The notes under the pieces are model-generated. The model saw only the letters and a list, made by a program, of their open reading frames with translations. It was not told the origin of the DNA and did not search any database. Shown here in pieces: positions 23,220-36,100 of a stretch of 64,000 nt of DNA (positions within the stretch are counted from its first letter, which is position 1; every line of letters begins with the position of its first letter). The translations under genes were made by a program, and so were the position numbers. This DNA is from Meloidogyne chitwoodi (Eukaryota > Nematoda > Chromadorea > Rhabditida > Meloidogynidae): NCBI GenBank assembly GCA_015183035.1, contig JACZZP010000013.1, forward strand, positions 744,001 to 808,000. The letters are read 5' to 3'.

Positions 23220-26024
23220 ATGAATCAAACTCCAAAGGATATGCCGTCACAAGGTTTTATATGTTTAATTGATTAAAAATAATAATATTAGTAATAATTT
23301 CGATTTTCTGATCTCGTGAACACTTAAGGAATATATTTGCCTAAAATTAGCATAAAAAACTGAATCATCTATAAATTATTCATTTTTAGCTACCTTCAAG
23401 AAAGGTGACATTGTTTGGGTTCTTTATCGTGGAAAAGAGTTTTATCCTGCTCGGGTTTGTTTTATATTATTCTACTTTAATTATTCAATTTCTTTTGCTT
23501 TAGGTCAATGCTTTTTATCCAAAAGAGCGGAAGATTTCACATATTTGGTTTCCTCTTAACCGTAAATCTATTAATGCTATTTTCAAAGCGGATATGGGAA
23601 AAGTCCGACCTTTTACGGTTTATTTTATTTAAAAATATTATTTAATAGTCATTCTTTTAATAGATAGAAGATGATTTGCCTGACAATGCTTCTCAAGAAT
23701 TGGAATATTCTTATGATCAGGCAATAAGAATTATGCAAGGAACTAGCATTGAAAAAATTTTGGAAGAAAATGATAGGATGATGGAGGAAATGGGAATTCC
23801 TCTCCAGGTTTTTTTGTTCATACCACTTGCGTGGACCAATTAATTCTGAAATATATTCACCTAAAATAACAAAAAAGAAAGTTAAAAAATGTATTTAGAA
23901 ATCTGCTAAAAAGAATTCTTCCAAAAAGTCTTTGAATACTTCCGATGTTATACACAAATCTGTTAGTTCACCAAAAAGCACTCCTAGGGCGTACAAGGCT
24001 CAACGTAATTCAGTTTATCAACATGAGGTTATTGAAGAACCTCCAGAACCTCAGTTTGCCCCTGGCGATCCAATTATCGTTGATACATCAATTGGGATGT
24101 GGCCGGGCATTGTTTGTTTTCTTTAAACATTTTTTATATTTATTTTATTTTTTAAAGTTTCATTCTTATGCTGAAGATGTTGGACCGGACTCTGATGATA
24201 TTCGCTATACACTATTTCCACGTGATCCATCTTCTGATATTTTGATGGGTAAAAAGTCAAGTATTGTCCACTTTCCGCTTTCGCATATTGAACAATCCAT
24301 CAATGAGGGTGTTGGTTCTGAAATGCTTATGGAAGCGTTACGCGATGCTCTTCAATATGTTAAGGTTATAAAAAGATTTTTTTAACACATTTTAGTTTTT
24401 TCCAAAATTGGAAGGAAAGAGGATTTATCTATTTCTTTATATATGTAAATAAATAAATATAGAATATTACTTTTTAAGTCTTAATTAAAATAAAAACTTT
24501 TTTAGGTTCGAAATGCGCAACAGGAAGCGGCTAGTGCAGGTAAACATCTTGGAGTGAACATTTCCTCTCAGAACGAACATTTTCTTAAAACTTTGCCAAC
24601 ACCTTCTGATGTTAAAAATGTAACTCCTGTAGTTAGTACGCAAATCATCGCTCCTTCAAAAAGTGTAAAGTCTGCTGCTATAAAGAAACAAAGTGTTCCT
24701 GCTCAGAAAATTGCTCCTCGAACAAAGGAATTAAAGAAAGAGGTTTTTTTAAACGTTCAACTTATTTTTATTTTTTTTATAATTTTTAGATTATTACAAA
24801 ACAAGACGAAGAATTATCAGATTCACCTACTATTGATTCAACAACTGTAATGACTCCAGTAGCTGTTAATCCAAAGAATAAAAGTTTCTTTACTGATAAA
24901 CGTTTTCGATTGTCTTCAGCTTCTTCTGTTGAAGCTGTTTCTCCAACAGTTACTGGATATCAACCTCCTTCAGAAAAAAAGGCAAAATCATCTAATATTT
25001 CTAACGACTTAACCGAAGAGGAGAAACAACATCAATTGGAATTATTTCCTGAAAAGGTTTGTATAAGTTTTATTCTCTTATTATATTGAAAGGAAACACC
25101 AAATCGTGAGAGTACTACGAGTGGAACTTCATCAAATATTACTACTACTAATTATAAGCAAATTCCAAAAAAGCCGGCTCAACACAATGGTCATTTAAAT
25201 AGTCCATTGACAACTGTTGATTTACCACAAACACTTCAAAATGAGTCTGAACCAATGGATATTGAACCAAAACAAAGTAAATCTACATCACAACAAAAGC
25301 ATTTGATTGGAACAAATTTTGGTCATTTTAAGCATTTTTAATAATTAAAAATAAAAAAGTTTTAGTTGGAAAACAATCTTTCTTTGAGTTGGCCTCATCC
25401 GAAGATGCACATCAACACATGCGACAAATTTGGGGAGAATATGATGAAGCTTGGTTTAAGGAAATTTTAAATGTTGAATTTTTACAGCTGGATTTTAGAA
25501 ATGGTTTGATTTTTTTTAAATTAAATTTATTAAAAATTTTGAAAATTTAGGTGGATTACTTACTTTTAAAGAAACAGAGAAATTGTTTTTGGAAGTTGAA
25601 AAATGGATTGTAAGTTTTTTGCAATTTTTATTTATATATTTCTAAAAAAATACTTTAGAAAATGGAGTCTATCACTGCAATGAATAATTTTCGTCAATCA
25701 TTTTATATTGCTAAATATGTTTTGCCTGAGCTTTGTACTTTTGCGCTCTCAAAGGTTTTTTTTTAATTATTTTTTATTTATTTGATTGACTTCTAAATTT
25801 TAGATGCAAGATATTTCGATGATGGACGCGAGACGTATTTACGAGGAGCGACGTGAAAAGTATTATTTTAAATTAATTTTTAGATATATAATTTTTGAAT
25901 TAAAAGGACAAAACATCAAACCGGTTTAAATTCAAGTTCTCCAAATTTTTTGGATACTTTGGTTATGGCTGCTAATATGAAGATGGCTGAAGAGAAAAAT
26001 GGGGGAACAAATGAAGCGAAGTAA
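23220..26024 (+). CDS. Unidentified nuclear-type protein with PWWP/Tudor-like modules
   Basis: I do not recognise an orthologue. The N-terminus (about residues 12-60) reads FKKGDIVWVLYRGKEFYPAR and then continues to HIWFPL and KVRPF, which fits the beta-barrel of a PWWP or Tudor-like domain. A second similar block at about 24060-24300 (FAPGDPIIVDTSIGMWPGIV, then RYTLFPRD and IVHFPLSHI) looks like another such module. The middle is Ser/Thr/Lys-rich and probably disordered, with several basic clusters. A C-terminal helical region runs from about 25370 (FFELASSEDAHQHMRQIWGE, YIAKYVLPELCTFALSK, RRIYEERREK). There are about eleven exons. Such reader modules suggest a chromatin role, which is inference. 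The small exon 1 ending MNQTPKDMPSQ splices in phase to FKKGD. Confidence 0.75.
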
Positions 26025-26519
26025 ATTTAAAAAATGATCGTTTGACTTTTTCATTTTTATTATTATTCAACCCATTTTAAAGGGCAAAAGAAATATCCTG
26101 CTTATATAAAAACAAAAAAATCCCACAATTTTCCTTAAATTATATATACTTGCTTTGGATATCCAAAAAATAATAAACAATTCTCTCTTTGCTACTACAC
26201 ATTTATGGTATTTTATTTTAAAATTTTTTTATTATTGCATTGATAAAAATTGCATTGACCTTTTGTGAAAGGATTTCTTGGAATTTTTTTTTTTTTTTTA
26301 ATTTTTTTATTTAAATTCCCGTGATACCAATTTAAATATTTTACTATACAAATTCTCCAATTATTATACAAATAGATTTTTATGGAAAGATTAAATTTTT
26401 GATTTTGAAAACAATATAAAAAATATTAAACAAATACTCTCTGAATTAATAAAAAAAATTTAAAAGGAGCATTTTTAGAAAGAAAATATTAAACACAAAA
26501 AATAATTTTAAAAATATAC
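26025..26519. other. Convergent 3' intergenic region
   Basis: Lies between the stop codons of two genes that point at each other, so it should contain both 3' UTRs. It is A/T homopolymer-rich and nothing else is seen. Confidence 0.5.
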
Positions 26520-27507
26520 CTAATTATTTTGATTATGTTGTTGTTGATGTTTTTGACGTTCTTCTCCTAATTCTCCAGCTTCCTCAAGAAGTGTTAGGCC
26601 CAAAGGAAGTAATACAAATATGCCAATTACAATTATTAATATTATCCACATACCTATTATTCTTTTTTTTTTATATTAATTAAAAAAATATATACTTGAA
26701 GAATTATCAGGAACACCAGCATCAACAAAATGAAATTGTCCACCCTCAAGTGTTGGGGAAGGTAAATTTTGTCTAATAGCAGCAACAGTTTTATCAGCTT
26801 CATCTAAAATTCCTTCAATTGTTTGTCTTGCATATTTTGTAGAATTTTGGCTATTTTCTGATCCATTTAAAGAATCTTGAGATGATAAAAGTGGAACAGA
26901 ATTCTTAAAAAAATACAATATGTAAATATATCATAAAAAATTTAACCAAAAAATTTCCATTTTGAAAGTTAATGTTATTATTCAAATTTTGACCATTCCC
27001 AATTTCTGAAGAGTTATAATCATTTTTATCATTTATTCCTTCAATTTCAATTAATTGATTACTTTGTTGTTGTTCAACTAATTGTCTTTTTAATAAATAT
27101 GTTCTACTTAAAGGCACTTTAATTACTGGAAATGCATAGATTTCTTGGTCAGCAACAATATTATTGACACGTTTTATTTCTGATACCTAAAAAATTTAAA
27201 TTGGGGTATTTTAATTTATTTTTATTCAAATAGCAGAAATTAGGAAAGTTAGTCACTCTACCCTTTTATTTAAAAAAAATCTTACTGGAACTGAATAGAG
27301 CAAAGATATTTGCATTAAAGTTTCTCCATTTTTAACATTATGTTCCAACAATTGAAAACGTGATCCACTTGATTGTGGCGATTCTTGACGCCAAGGATCA
27401 GTTACAGTATTAGAATGTTGATTTTTGGATCTAGAGCGAAGTTCAACAGTTTCATGTATTGATGAACTACTAGAACTACTGTTGTCAAATAATACATAAG
27501 AAGTCAT
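26520..27507 (-). CDS. LysM-domain single-pass membrane protein (LYSMD3/4-like)
   Basis: Probable endomembrane or surface protein of the LYSMD3/LYSMD4 type. Ser-rich N-terminal residues are followed by one LysM module at about residues 58-105: HNVKNGETLMQISLLYSVP, then VSEIKRVNNIVADQEIYAFP and IKVPLSRTYLL. The core GETL, ISLLYSV, IKRVNNI and IYAFPVIKVP pattern matches LYSMD3/4 closely. A polar linker rich in Gln and Asn follows. Near the C-terminus is one hydrophobic span (MWIILIIVIGIFVLLPLGLT) and a short Gln/His-rich tail. There is no signal peptide. Four exons were read, with start at 27507 and stop at 26520. Vertebrate LYSMD3 recognises chitin-like glycans; in a nematode, whose eggshell and pharynx contain chitin, the ligand is unknown. 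Confidence 0.88.
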
Positions 27508-28109
27508 TTTTAAATTAATTGATTCGAATTAAAACATCTAAACCGGAAGAACTTTACTAAACTTTCAGTTATTTACTGCCAACAAGGCGAATTAAAAGAA
27601 AATCTAACAGTCTCGAAAAGATAAAAATGCATTCATCATTCTCTCCTACTATTACTCTTTTTCTTTTTCTCGCGCTCCTAATTTCCACATTCCTTCGTTT
27701 TTCAGCTATAGGCTTCTAGATTCAAAGGGTGTTGCTTAAAAAGGTACTGGCAAAAGGATTGGATTTTCTCAAAATGCCCATGGACGGAATGGTCAGGCAT
27801 AAATTAGAAAAAAATTTTCAATTATAAACATTTGAGTCTCAACCATTTTTAATATTCCGAGTTCGCTAATGCGAATGTATGTGCCGGATTGAATCATGTT
27901 GAAAGATTTGGTGAATTATTAGAGCTTTATTTCTATGTATTTGAATCTATTTTTATAGAAATTAGAGTTCTGAAGCAAATTTATCAAGAACGGTCCAAAA
28001 ATAAAATAAATTTATTTCAAATAATATTGTAAATAAAAATACAATTAAATTTTTATTTTAAATATTTTATATTTAAAAATCAAAAATAGGTATATAATTC
28101 TTTAATTCA
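27508..28109. promoter_or_regulatory. Upstream region of the LysM gene
   Basis: No exon found. It contains a pyrimidine-rich stretch at about 27640-27710 and a GC-richer stretch at 27700-27800. The latter includes GGAATGGTCAGGCATAAA (27785-27802), which recurs upstream of the U2AF35 gene. Confidence 0.4.
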
Positions 28110-28506
28110 TCATCTCATTCTTCCTAAAAAATATAATAAAGTAATTCCACTAAAACCTGCATCACTGAGAATATCTTTTAAATAAATTCCAATTATATTT
28201 TAAATTATCTGTTTTTCCATTATATGAACGATATTCTTGTTGATACATTGTTGATAAATTTGATGGATGAGCTTTTATTGTATTCAAAGTTAAAGGTTTT
28301 TCTACAATATTTTCTAATTTGTGAATTATTTCACGTGTTTGTGAAGGTATTTTTGTTGAATCAATTGGATGTACTTTCAACGTATTTTTAGTTAATGGTC
28401 TATCCGAATCTTGAAAAAAATTTTTTTAATTTAAATGTTTAGAAGAAATAATTATTTAATTAAAAATACCTGCAATTTTAGTAGTAACCGATTCCAATAA
28501 TTTCAT
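28110..28506 (-). CDS. Small unidentified protein with two possible C-termini
   Basis: Unrecognised two- or three-exon gene. Exon 1 starts at 28506 (MKLLESVTTKIA) and splices in phase at about 28412 into a frame reading DSDRPLTKNTLKVHPIDSTK, then IPSQTREIIHKLENIVEK and LNTIKAHPSNLSTMYQQEY. The pattern LTKNTLKVHP / LTLNTIKAHP is a small internal duplication. Unspliced, the frame ends at 28162 in LFKRYSQ. If a 56-nt intron is removed (donor GTTCAT, acceptor TTTAAAAG) the frame instead continues as HILSDAGFSGITLLYFLGRM and stops at 28110, with a short hydrophobic end. Both ends are plausible and I cannot choose. No homologue is recognised. Confidence 0.55.
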
Positions 28507-29254
28507 ATTAAAATTTGAGAATATTATTTATTTTTTTAAATAAATTTTTAAAGAGAAAATATTATAAATAAGCTAACTGTGGGAAAGACATTTTATTATT
28601 TGTTTACGATTATAAAACTAAAAAAAACAAAAATAAAGAGAGGAATGTCATACGCCCTTTTTTCATTTTGTTGTAAACAAATATTTTTTTTACATTAAAA
28701 ATTCTTTAATTAGAAAAGTTAAAAAAAATTTAAAGTTCAAAAGGAGATTTAGGATAACAAAAATTCCATTGAAAAAACGTTTTTTCAAAAAAGGTAATTG
28801 AAGAGTCTAATAAATTCGATTATAATTAAAATTTGACAATGACTCCGAAGGTTTAACTCAAAAAGTTCTATACTCAAACAAACTCAAACTTTTACAGTAT
28901 TTCTTTGAATATAATGCTGAAGGAAAATTTGAGTCTAATTATTAGAGAGGAGTGTATTTTAGTAAATTGTGAGACTCCTATTTAACTTTAATTTTTTAGT
29001 TATAGTTTTAAAATTCAAATTACACATTTATTTCAATCATTCTATTGGCAAAAATACAAGAAATCTAATTATTTTAACAAAATAGAAACAGTTTGATATT
29101 GTGGATAATAGAAGAACATTACAATAAAGATAATGCCATATGAGTATATTAATATACAATAATTATTTACACATACTACTATAGAAAAGGTGCAGCAACA
29201 ATACAAAGACAGGCAGGGAAAGTACACACACACTTTTATTTTATTCGTTCATCA
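28507..29254. other. Non-coding interval
   Basis: Between two minus-strand genes. It should contain the promoter of the small gene and the 3' UTR of the GC-rich gene. There is a CA-repeat-like stretch just after the stop codon (about 29222-29233). No exon is seen. Confidence 0.45.
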
Positions 29255-30234
29255 TTACTCTTCTTCCTTTTCCTCCTTCTCTTCCTTGTCCTCAGCCTTC
29301 TCTTCTTTGTTCTCAGCCTTTTCAGCACCGCTCTCATCGCCTTCCTTCTTGTCTTCTTCCTTTGGTTGTGGCTCGCCTGTTGTTGATGCTGCTCCTTCCT
29401 TCTTACCATCACTCGATTCCTTGTCGCTGTGTTCAGGTGCAGCCTTATCTGACTAAAAAAGAAAAACATTTTTTATAGTATTTTCAATTTAAAAACACAC
29501 CCGTAGTCCAACATCGCTCTTAATCTTCCCTCCGCTCTTTACACTCTTCCCTCCACTCTTTACACTCTTCCCTCCAGTGTCTCCTGCTTCTGGCGGCTTT
29601 GAAGGCTCATCCTTCTTAGACTTGATGTCTTTCTCTTTCGATTTGATGTCTTCCTTCTTTGACTTGATTCCTGCTGCAGAGTCTGGAGGTGGCGGTGGGG
29701 GCGCTCCCGTTGTTGGGGGTGCTCCTGCTGGCGGTGGTGCTCCAGTTGGAAGCTTTGGTGCTGCTCCAGGTTTTGGCGGCACTTGTCCTTTCTGTGGTGC
29801 TCCAAGTGGTTGTGGTTTTGATCCAGGTATCGCAGTCTTTGCCATTGCTGATTTGCCTCCAATCTTTGACTTCGCAGTAATTGCATCATCCTCCGTTTTG
29901 GATTTTGAAGTTGCAGTCATAGCTGATTTGCCATCCTTTGACTTGGTCCCAGCATCAGCACCAGGAAGAAGAGGCTTGTCAACCGCCTTTGCGACTGGAG
30001 GTTTTTCTTTTGAGCTTAAAAATAAAATTATTAAAAAAATATTGAACAAAAATACCCAGTTTTCATATCGCTCGGTGGTTGTTTTAGTGAACCTTTGGTA
30101 CTCTTTGCAGTATCCTTTGTCGCTTTCTTTTTCTTTTTGCAGCATTGGGCGACAAAAGCGATGATAAACAGCGACACACAGAGCTGGGCACAGTAGAACA
30201 GCGGCAAAAATGTTGTCGAGTCGAAGACGGTCAT
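29255..30234 (-). CDS. Lys/Pro-rich single-pass membrane protein of high GC content
   Basis: Unidentified protein of about 280 residues in three exons. The start at 30234 gives MTVFDSTTFLPLF and one hydrophobic span (FYCAQLCVSLFIIAFVAQCC), then a KKKKK stop-transfer cluster, which suggests a membrane anchor with a long cytoplasmic tail. The tail is low in complexity: KSK repeats, a Pro/Gly/Ala-rich stretch (GAPPPAGAPPTTGAPPPPPP), EDIKSKEKDIKSKK repeats, GGKSVKSGGKSVKSGGK and a final Glu/Lys-rich segment. Its GC content is far above that of neighbouring genes. A longer N-terminus from 30348 is open in frame, but the Met at 30234 places the span right at the N-terminus, as in other nematode proteins of this layout. 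Function unknown; highly charged disordered tails of this type often act as scaffolds, which is inference. Confidence 0.75.
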
Positions 30235-30644
30235 TGTAGTCGATGCAGCGTCAGTTGATGATTTGATGAGTTGGCGCAGCGTTAGATGATTACAAGTGAT
30301 TGTTTTAAGAAAAAACAAAAGTTTTTTTATAGTAAAAAAGATAAGCATTCATTTAAAAGGTACTGAAGTAGCTCTGTACTGAAAGGGCTTGTAAGGCTCA
30401 GAACTGAACTAACGGTACTGAACTGACCTTAACCGACCCTCTTCGAAACGAAACAAGCCACTTCATTACCGCCATCTCAATACCAAAACAAATGGCACTA
30501 AAAATTCTTCAATTGTTATTTCATCATTTTTGTTTAGATTTATTATTTGATTGCTAGGCGATAGATTGTTTTAAATAAATTTATTTATTAATTAAAAAAA
30601 TAATTAACCTTTCTTTAACTATAATATTTTTTAGGGTTAAAAAT
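30235..30644. promoter_or_regulatory. Divergent promoter region, GC-rich membrane protein / IDH3A
   Basis: About 410 bp between divergent start codons. The half nearest the minus-strand gene (to about 30480) is GC-richer; the rest is AT-rich. A strong 3' splice-type sequence (TTTTTTAG at 30627-30634), 10 bp before the IDH3A ATG, is a candidate spliced-leader acceptor. Confidence 0.5.
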
Positions 30645-32320
<1,676 letters not shown>

Positions 32321-33175
32321 CACAAGTATAAAAGAAGACCCAGTATTTTTTTTTAGTTGAAATTTTTAAAAAGTAATTAATTTTTATAATAAGCATTATA
32401 ATAATCAACGACAAAAATATTTAGTTAAAAAATATATAACAGAGGAAAATTTTTGATTTTTAAAACTTCTGTTATATATTTATTTTGTTTTTTTTTCTGT
32501 TTTAAATCTCTTCTCTGTTTTATGTGTAATTATTCAGTTTTATTAATTAAAAAAGAATTATAAAATTAAATAAAACTGGATAAATTTTAATTTTTTTTGC
32601 CTTTTTTAAAATCTTCTCCTTTCCACACCTCTCTCGTATTTTAATTAAGTTAAACCTCTCCCATTTAAATGTTTGTGCTTTATAATAAAATTAATTTTTA
32701 GGAAAATGACGAACTAGTCGCCTTTTTGTTATTTCTTTTAATTTTCCTTTTAAAAAGTTTTTTATCCTCAATATTATTTTTTGATCTTTTTTTTAAAAAA
32801 TAAATAATCCGTTGACTGATTTTATTTTATTCAGAAAAGAATTAATAATGAAAAAAATATTTAAAAAAAAGAATTAAGTCAACAATGCAAAGTCAAAATA
32901 TTTAAAAATATATATCTTTTTAATGATTTTAAGAAAATACTTGGAAAATGAAAAAAGAGATCTTAATATTAACTAATAATTAATTATATACTTGACAGTT
33001 TTGGAAACAAAAAACTGTTTAAAAAATTAAAAAAAAATATTTTAATAAATACCCGACATACAAAACTGTCACTAGAAAATAAACTAAAACAAAATATTAA
33101 ACAATAAAAAATCTTCTTATTTTTTGAGGCATATAAAAATTAATAAAATTATTTTAAAGTCATGTCTAAAAAAAG
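32321..33175. other. Convergent 3' intergenic region
   Basis: Between IDH3A and the dipeptidyl peptidase gene. Two small inverted repeats are visible: AAATATATAACAGA with TCTGTTATATATTT (about 32428-32480), and TTGACAGTTTT with AAAACTGTC (about 32992-33071). No coding sequence is seen. Confidence 0.5.
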
Positions 33176-36100
33176 TTAATTGTTACCATTAAAACATTTC
33201 TTCAAAAATTGTACAATCATTGTATATAAATGCCATCTACTTGTACTTAAATTATGAGAATCATCTGTATAAACCTTTTTTTAAAAATAATAAAATTAAA
33301 AAAAATAATAAAATTAAAGAAATAATAAAATTAATTTAATTATACCATCATTTCAAATTGAACATTTTCATCAGTTAATGCTCTTACAAATTCAGCAGTA
33401 TTTTGATAATGAACATTATCTTTTTAAAAAAAATAAGAGTATTTAAATAAAAATTAATAAATTTTCAAACCATCAGCAGAACCATGCGCAAGCAAAAATG
33501 AAACATTATGAAATGGCCTAACATCCTTTTTTTAAATAAAATTATTTTTTTATATTTAAAAAATTAAAACCTGTGTTAAATCTGTCTTTTCATAAGCATC
33601 AGAACCAACTTCTCCCATATATCTTTCTGCATATATTGCATCTTTTTTTTTTAAAAATATAATTTAATTTAAAAAAAAAAATAAACCATAATATTTAAAA
33701 TTAGAAACTGGTGCAACACTAATAGCACAGTTAAATGTTCTATTTACAGAATAATCACGTTGAACAGCCCTGGCTGAGGCAAAACCACCATATGACTATT
33801 TTTAAATTGAAGAAAAAAATAAAATTAAAAAATACCCATCCCCATATTCCAACACGTTTTGAATCTAATACAGGAAATAATTTAAGCAATTCTCTTTAAA
33901 AATAGAATTAATAAAAATTAATTAATTAAAAAATAACCTCATTGTATTTATTTGATCATCTACTTCAACTGTTCCAAAATTTCCATAAAGAGGTTGTTTC
34001 ATTCTCCATCCTTTATGTCCAGAACCTCGACCATCAATAAAAATAACAAAATAATCCTTTTTAAAAAATATATAAATTAAAAAAAATAATTTTTAAATTA
34101 ATTATTTTTTAAATTTTCTCTCATAAGAAATAATTAAATATTAATTTAAATAAATAATAATAACCATTGCAGAAGTAAAAAAGATATCAAACATATTTGG
34201 AGAAAGCCATTCTTCTGTAACTTTTTGTGTTCCTGGCCCAGCATAAACCTTTTTTTTTAAATTAAAATTTAATTTAATAAACTTAAAAAAATACATCAAT
34301 TAAAACAGGATATCTTTTTTCTGGTCTCTTTTCTTCCAAAATAACTCCATAAGGAACCAAAATTTTAACAAAAGTTTCTAAAATTATTTTTAAAAAATTT
34401 CTAAATAAATAAAATAAAAAAACCTAATCCATTTTTTAATCGAATAGAAGTAAAATGAACACTGGGAAGTCTATATGTTTGTAATGCTTGTTCAAGTGCT
34501 TCATTACGACCAAATTCTAATACTTAAAAATAAATAAAAAATAATAATTTTATTAATTTATTTTTAAACCTTTTTCTAATTTAGTTCCATTAGAATTTAA
34601 TTTAGCTATAATAATATGTGGAGTTCCTGGACCTTTACAATTTAAATAAATAAATTGAGTAGACAAATTGTTATTGTCTTTTTCAACAAAAGGTGAAAAA
34701 TGACTTTCATAAAATGTACAATTATTTGACAAATTACAAGTTAAACAAATTGGATCAATTGAATGAGAATCATAAAATAATAAACATTAATTTTTAAAAA
34801 TTAAAGAAAAACAAACTGAAAAAGAAGAAATCATATAAAGATGTCTTTGTGATGGTAAAGGTGCTGATGCAGTAAAATAACTTTAAAAAATATTTATTTA
34901 AAATTTTAAATTAATAATTAAACATTTTTTGATGAGAATGACTTAACCAATTAATTTTTTCAATATCAAAATTTCCAGCAGGAAGAAAAGCTAAAAAATT
35001 ATTTATAATTTTTAATTTATTTAATACTTTCACGTCCACGTTCCAATCCATCAGAGACATTAATACAAGCCTAAATAATTTTTAAAAAAATAATTTATAA
35101 ATTAAAAATTAACCAAATGATTATAAACATTTCCTCCATTATTTGATGGTCTCCAATGTGGTAATAATGTATAAAAAGCATCTGATGAATAAAAATTTAC
35201 TCGACTATCTTCTGGCTCTGCCCAAAGACGTAAAATTTTATTTGAATTTCCTTCAAGTGATAATAAATTTGGATAAATATTTGGACCATTAAATGAAGGA
35301 ATTTTTCCATAATTTTGATTATCAAAAGTAAATTTTTGTATTAAATTTGGTAAACATTTTGAAGAATTAAAAGTACATAAAGAAAAGATTATCTTTTTTT
35401 AAATTATTAAATATATTTAATTTTTTAAAAATAAACTTGATTTTGATATCTATTTGTCCAAACAGCAATTAATACTTGTTGTCCATGTAATTCAATCCAT
35501 TGAGCAGAAAACAAATAAATACGAGAACTAAAAATATAATTTATATTTAAATAATCTCTCTGAGAGAATATTCTTAAAATTAAAAAAATATTTAATATAA
35601 AACCTTTGAGGAATTCCTTCAACATTAATTCGTTTTAAAGTGTTATTAGCTTTATTCCAAATACTCAACCAAATCTGAGGCAAATTTTTTTCATCTACTT
35701 TAGGATAAGGCTGTTGTTTAGTAAATGGATATTGATGAACTATTTAAAATTAAATTTATTTTTTTTAATTAAATTTTATTAAAAAAATACAAGAAAATTG
35801 CATAATAGGCACATGAGGTACTTGTCTATTATCAATTGTAAGAAATGCCAAAAATTGTCCATCTTTTGACCACCACAATGCTTGGGGGTTTTGAAGAATT
35901 TCTTCTTCATATAACCAATCAGCAACTCCATTCAAAATATCATCGGAAGTGTCATTAGTAATTTGAAGACTTTTAAGGGCCAATGGGTCAGATTGATAAA
36001 AAATATTATTATTATAAACATAAGCCTAAAAAAGTTAAAAAAATAAAATAAACTAGAATTATATTATTTGGACATTCTCTTTATAAATTTCAGAATTTTT

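Noticed and set aside
29577..30164. Plus-strand frame of about 195 codons
   Set aside because: Antisense to the GC-rich membrane gene, whose frame has consistent splice sites, a membrane span and a Lys-rich tail. High GC makes false frames longer.
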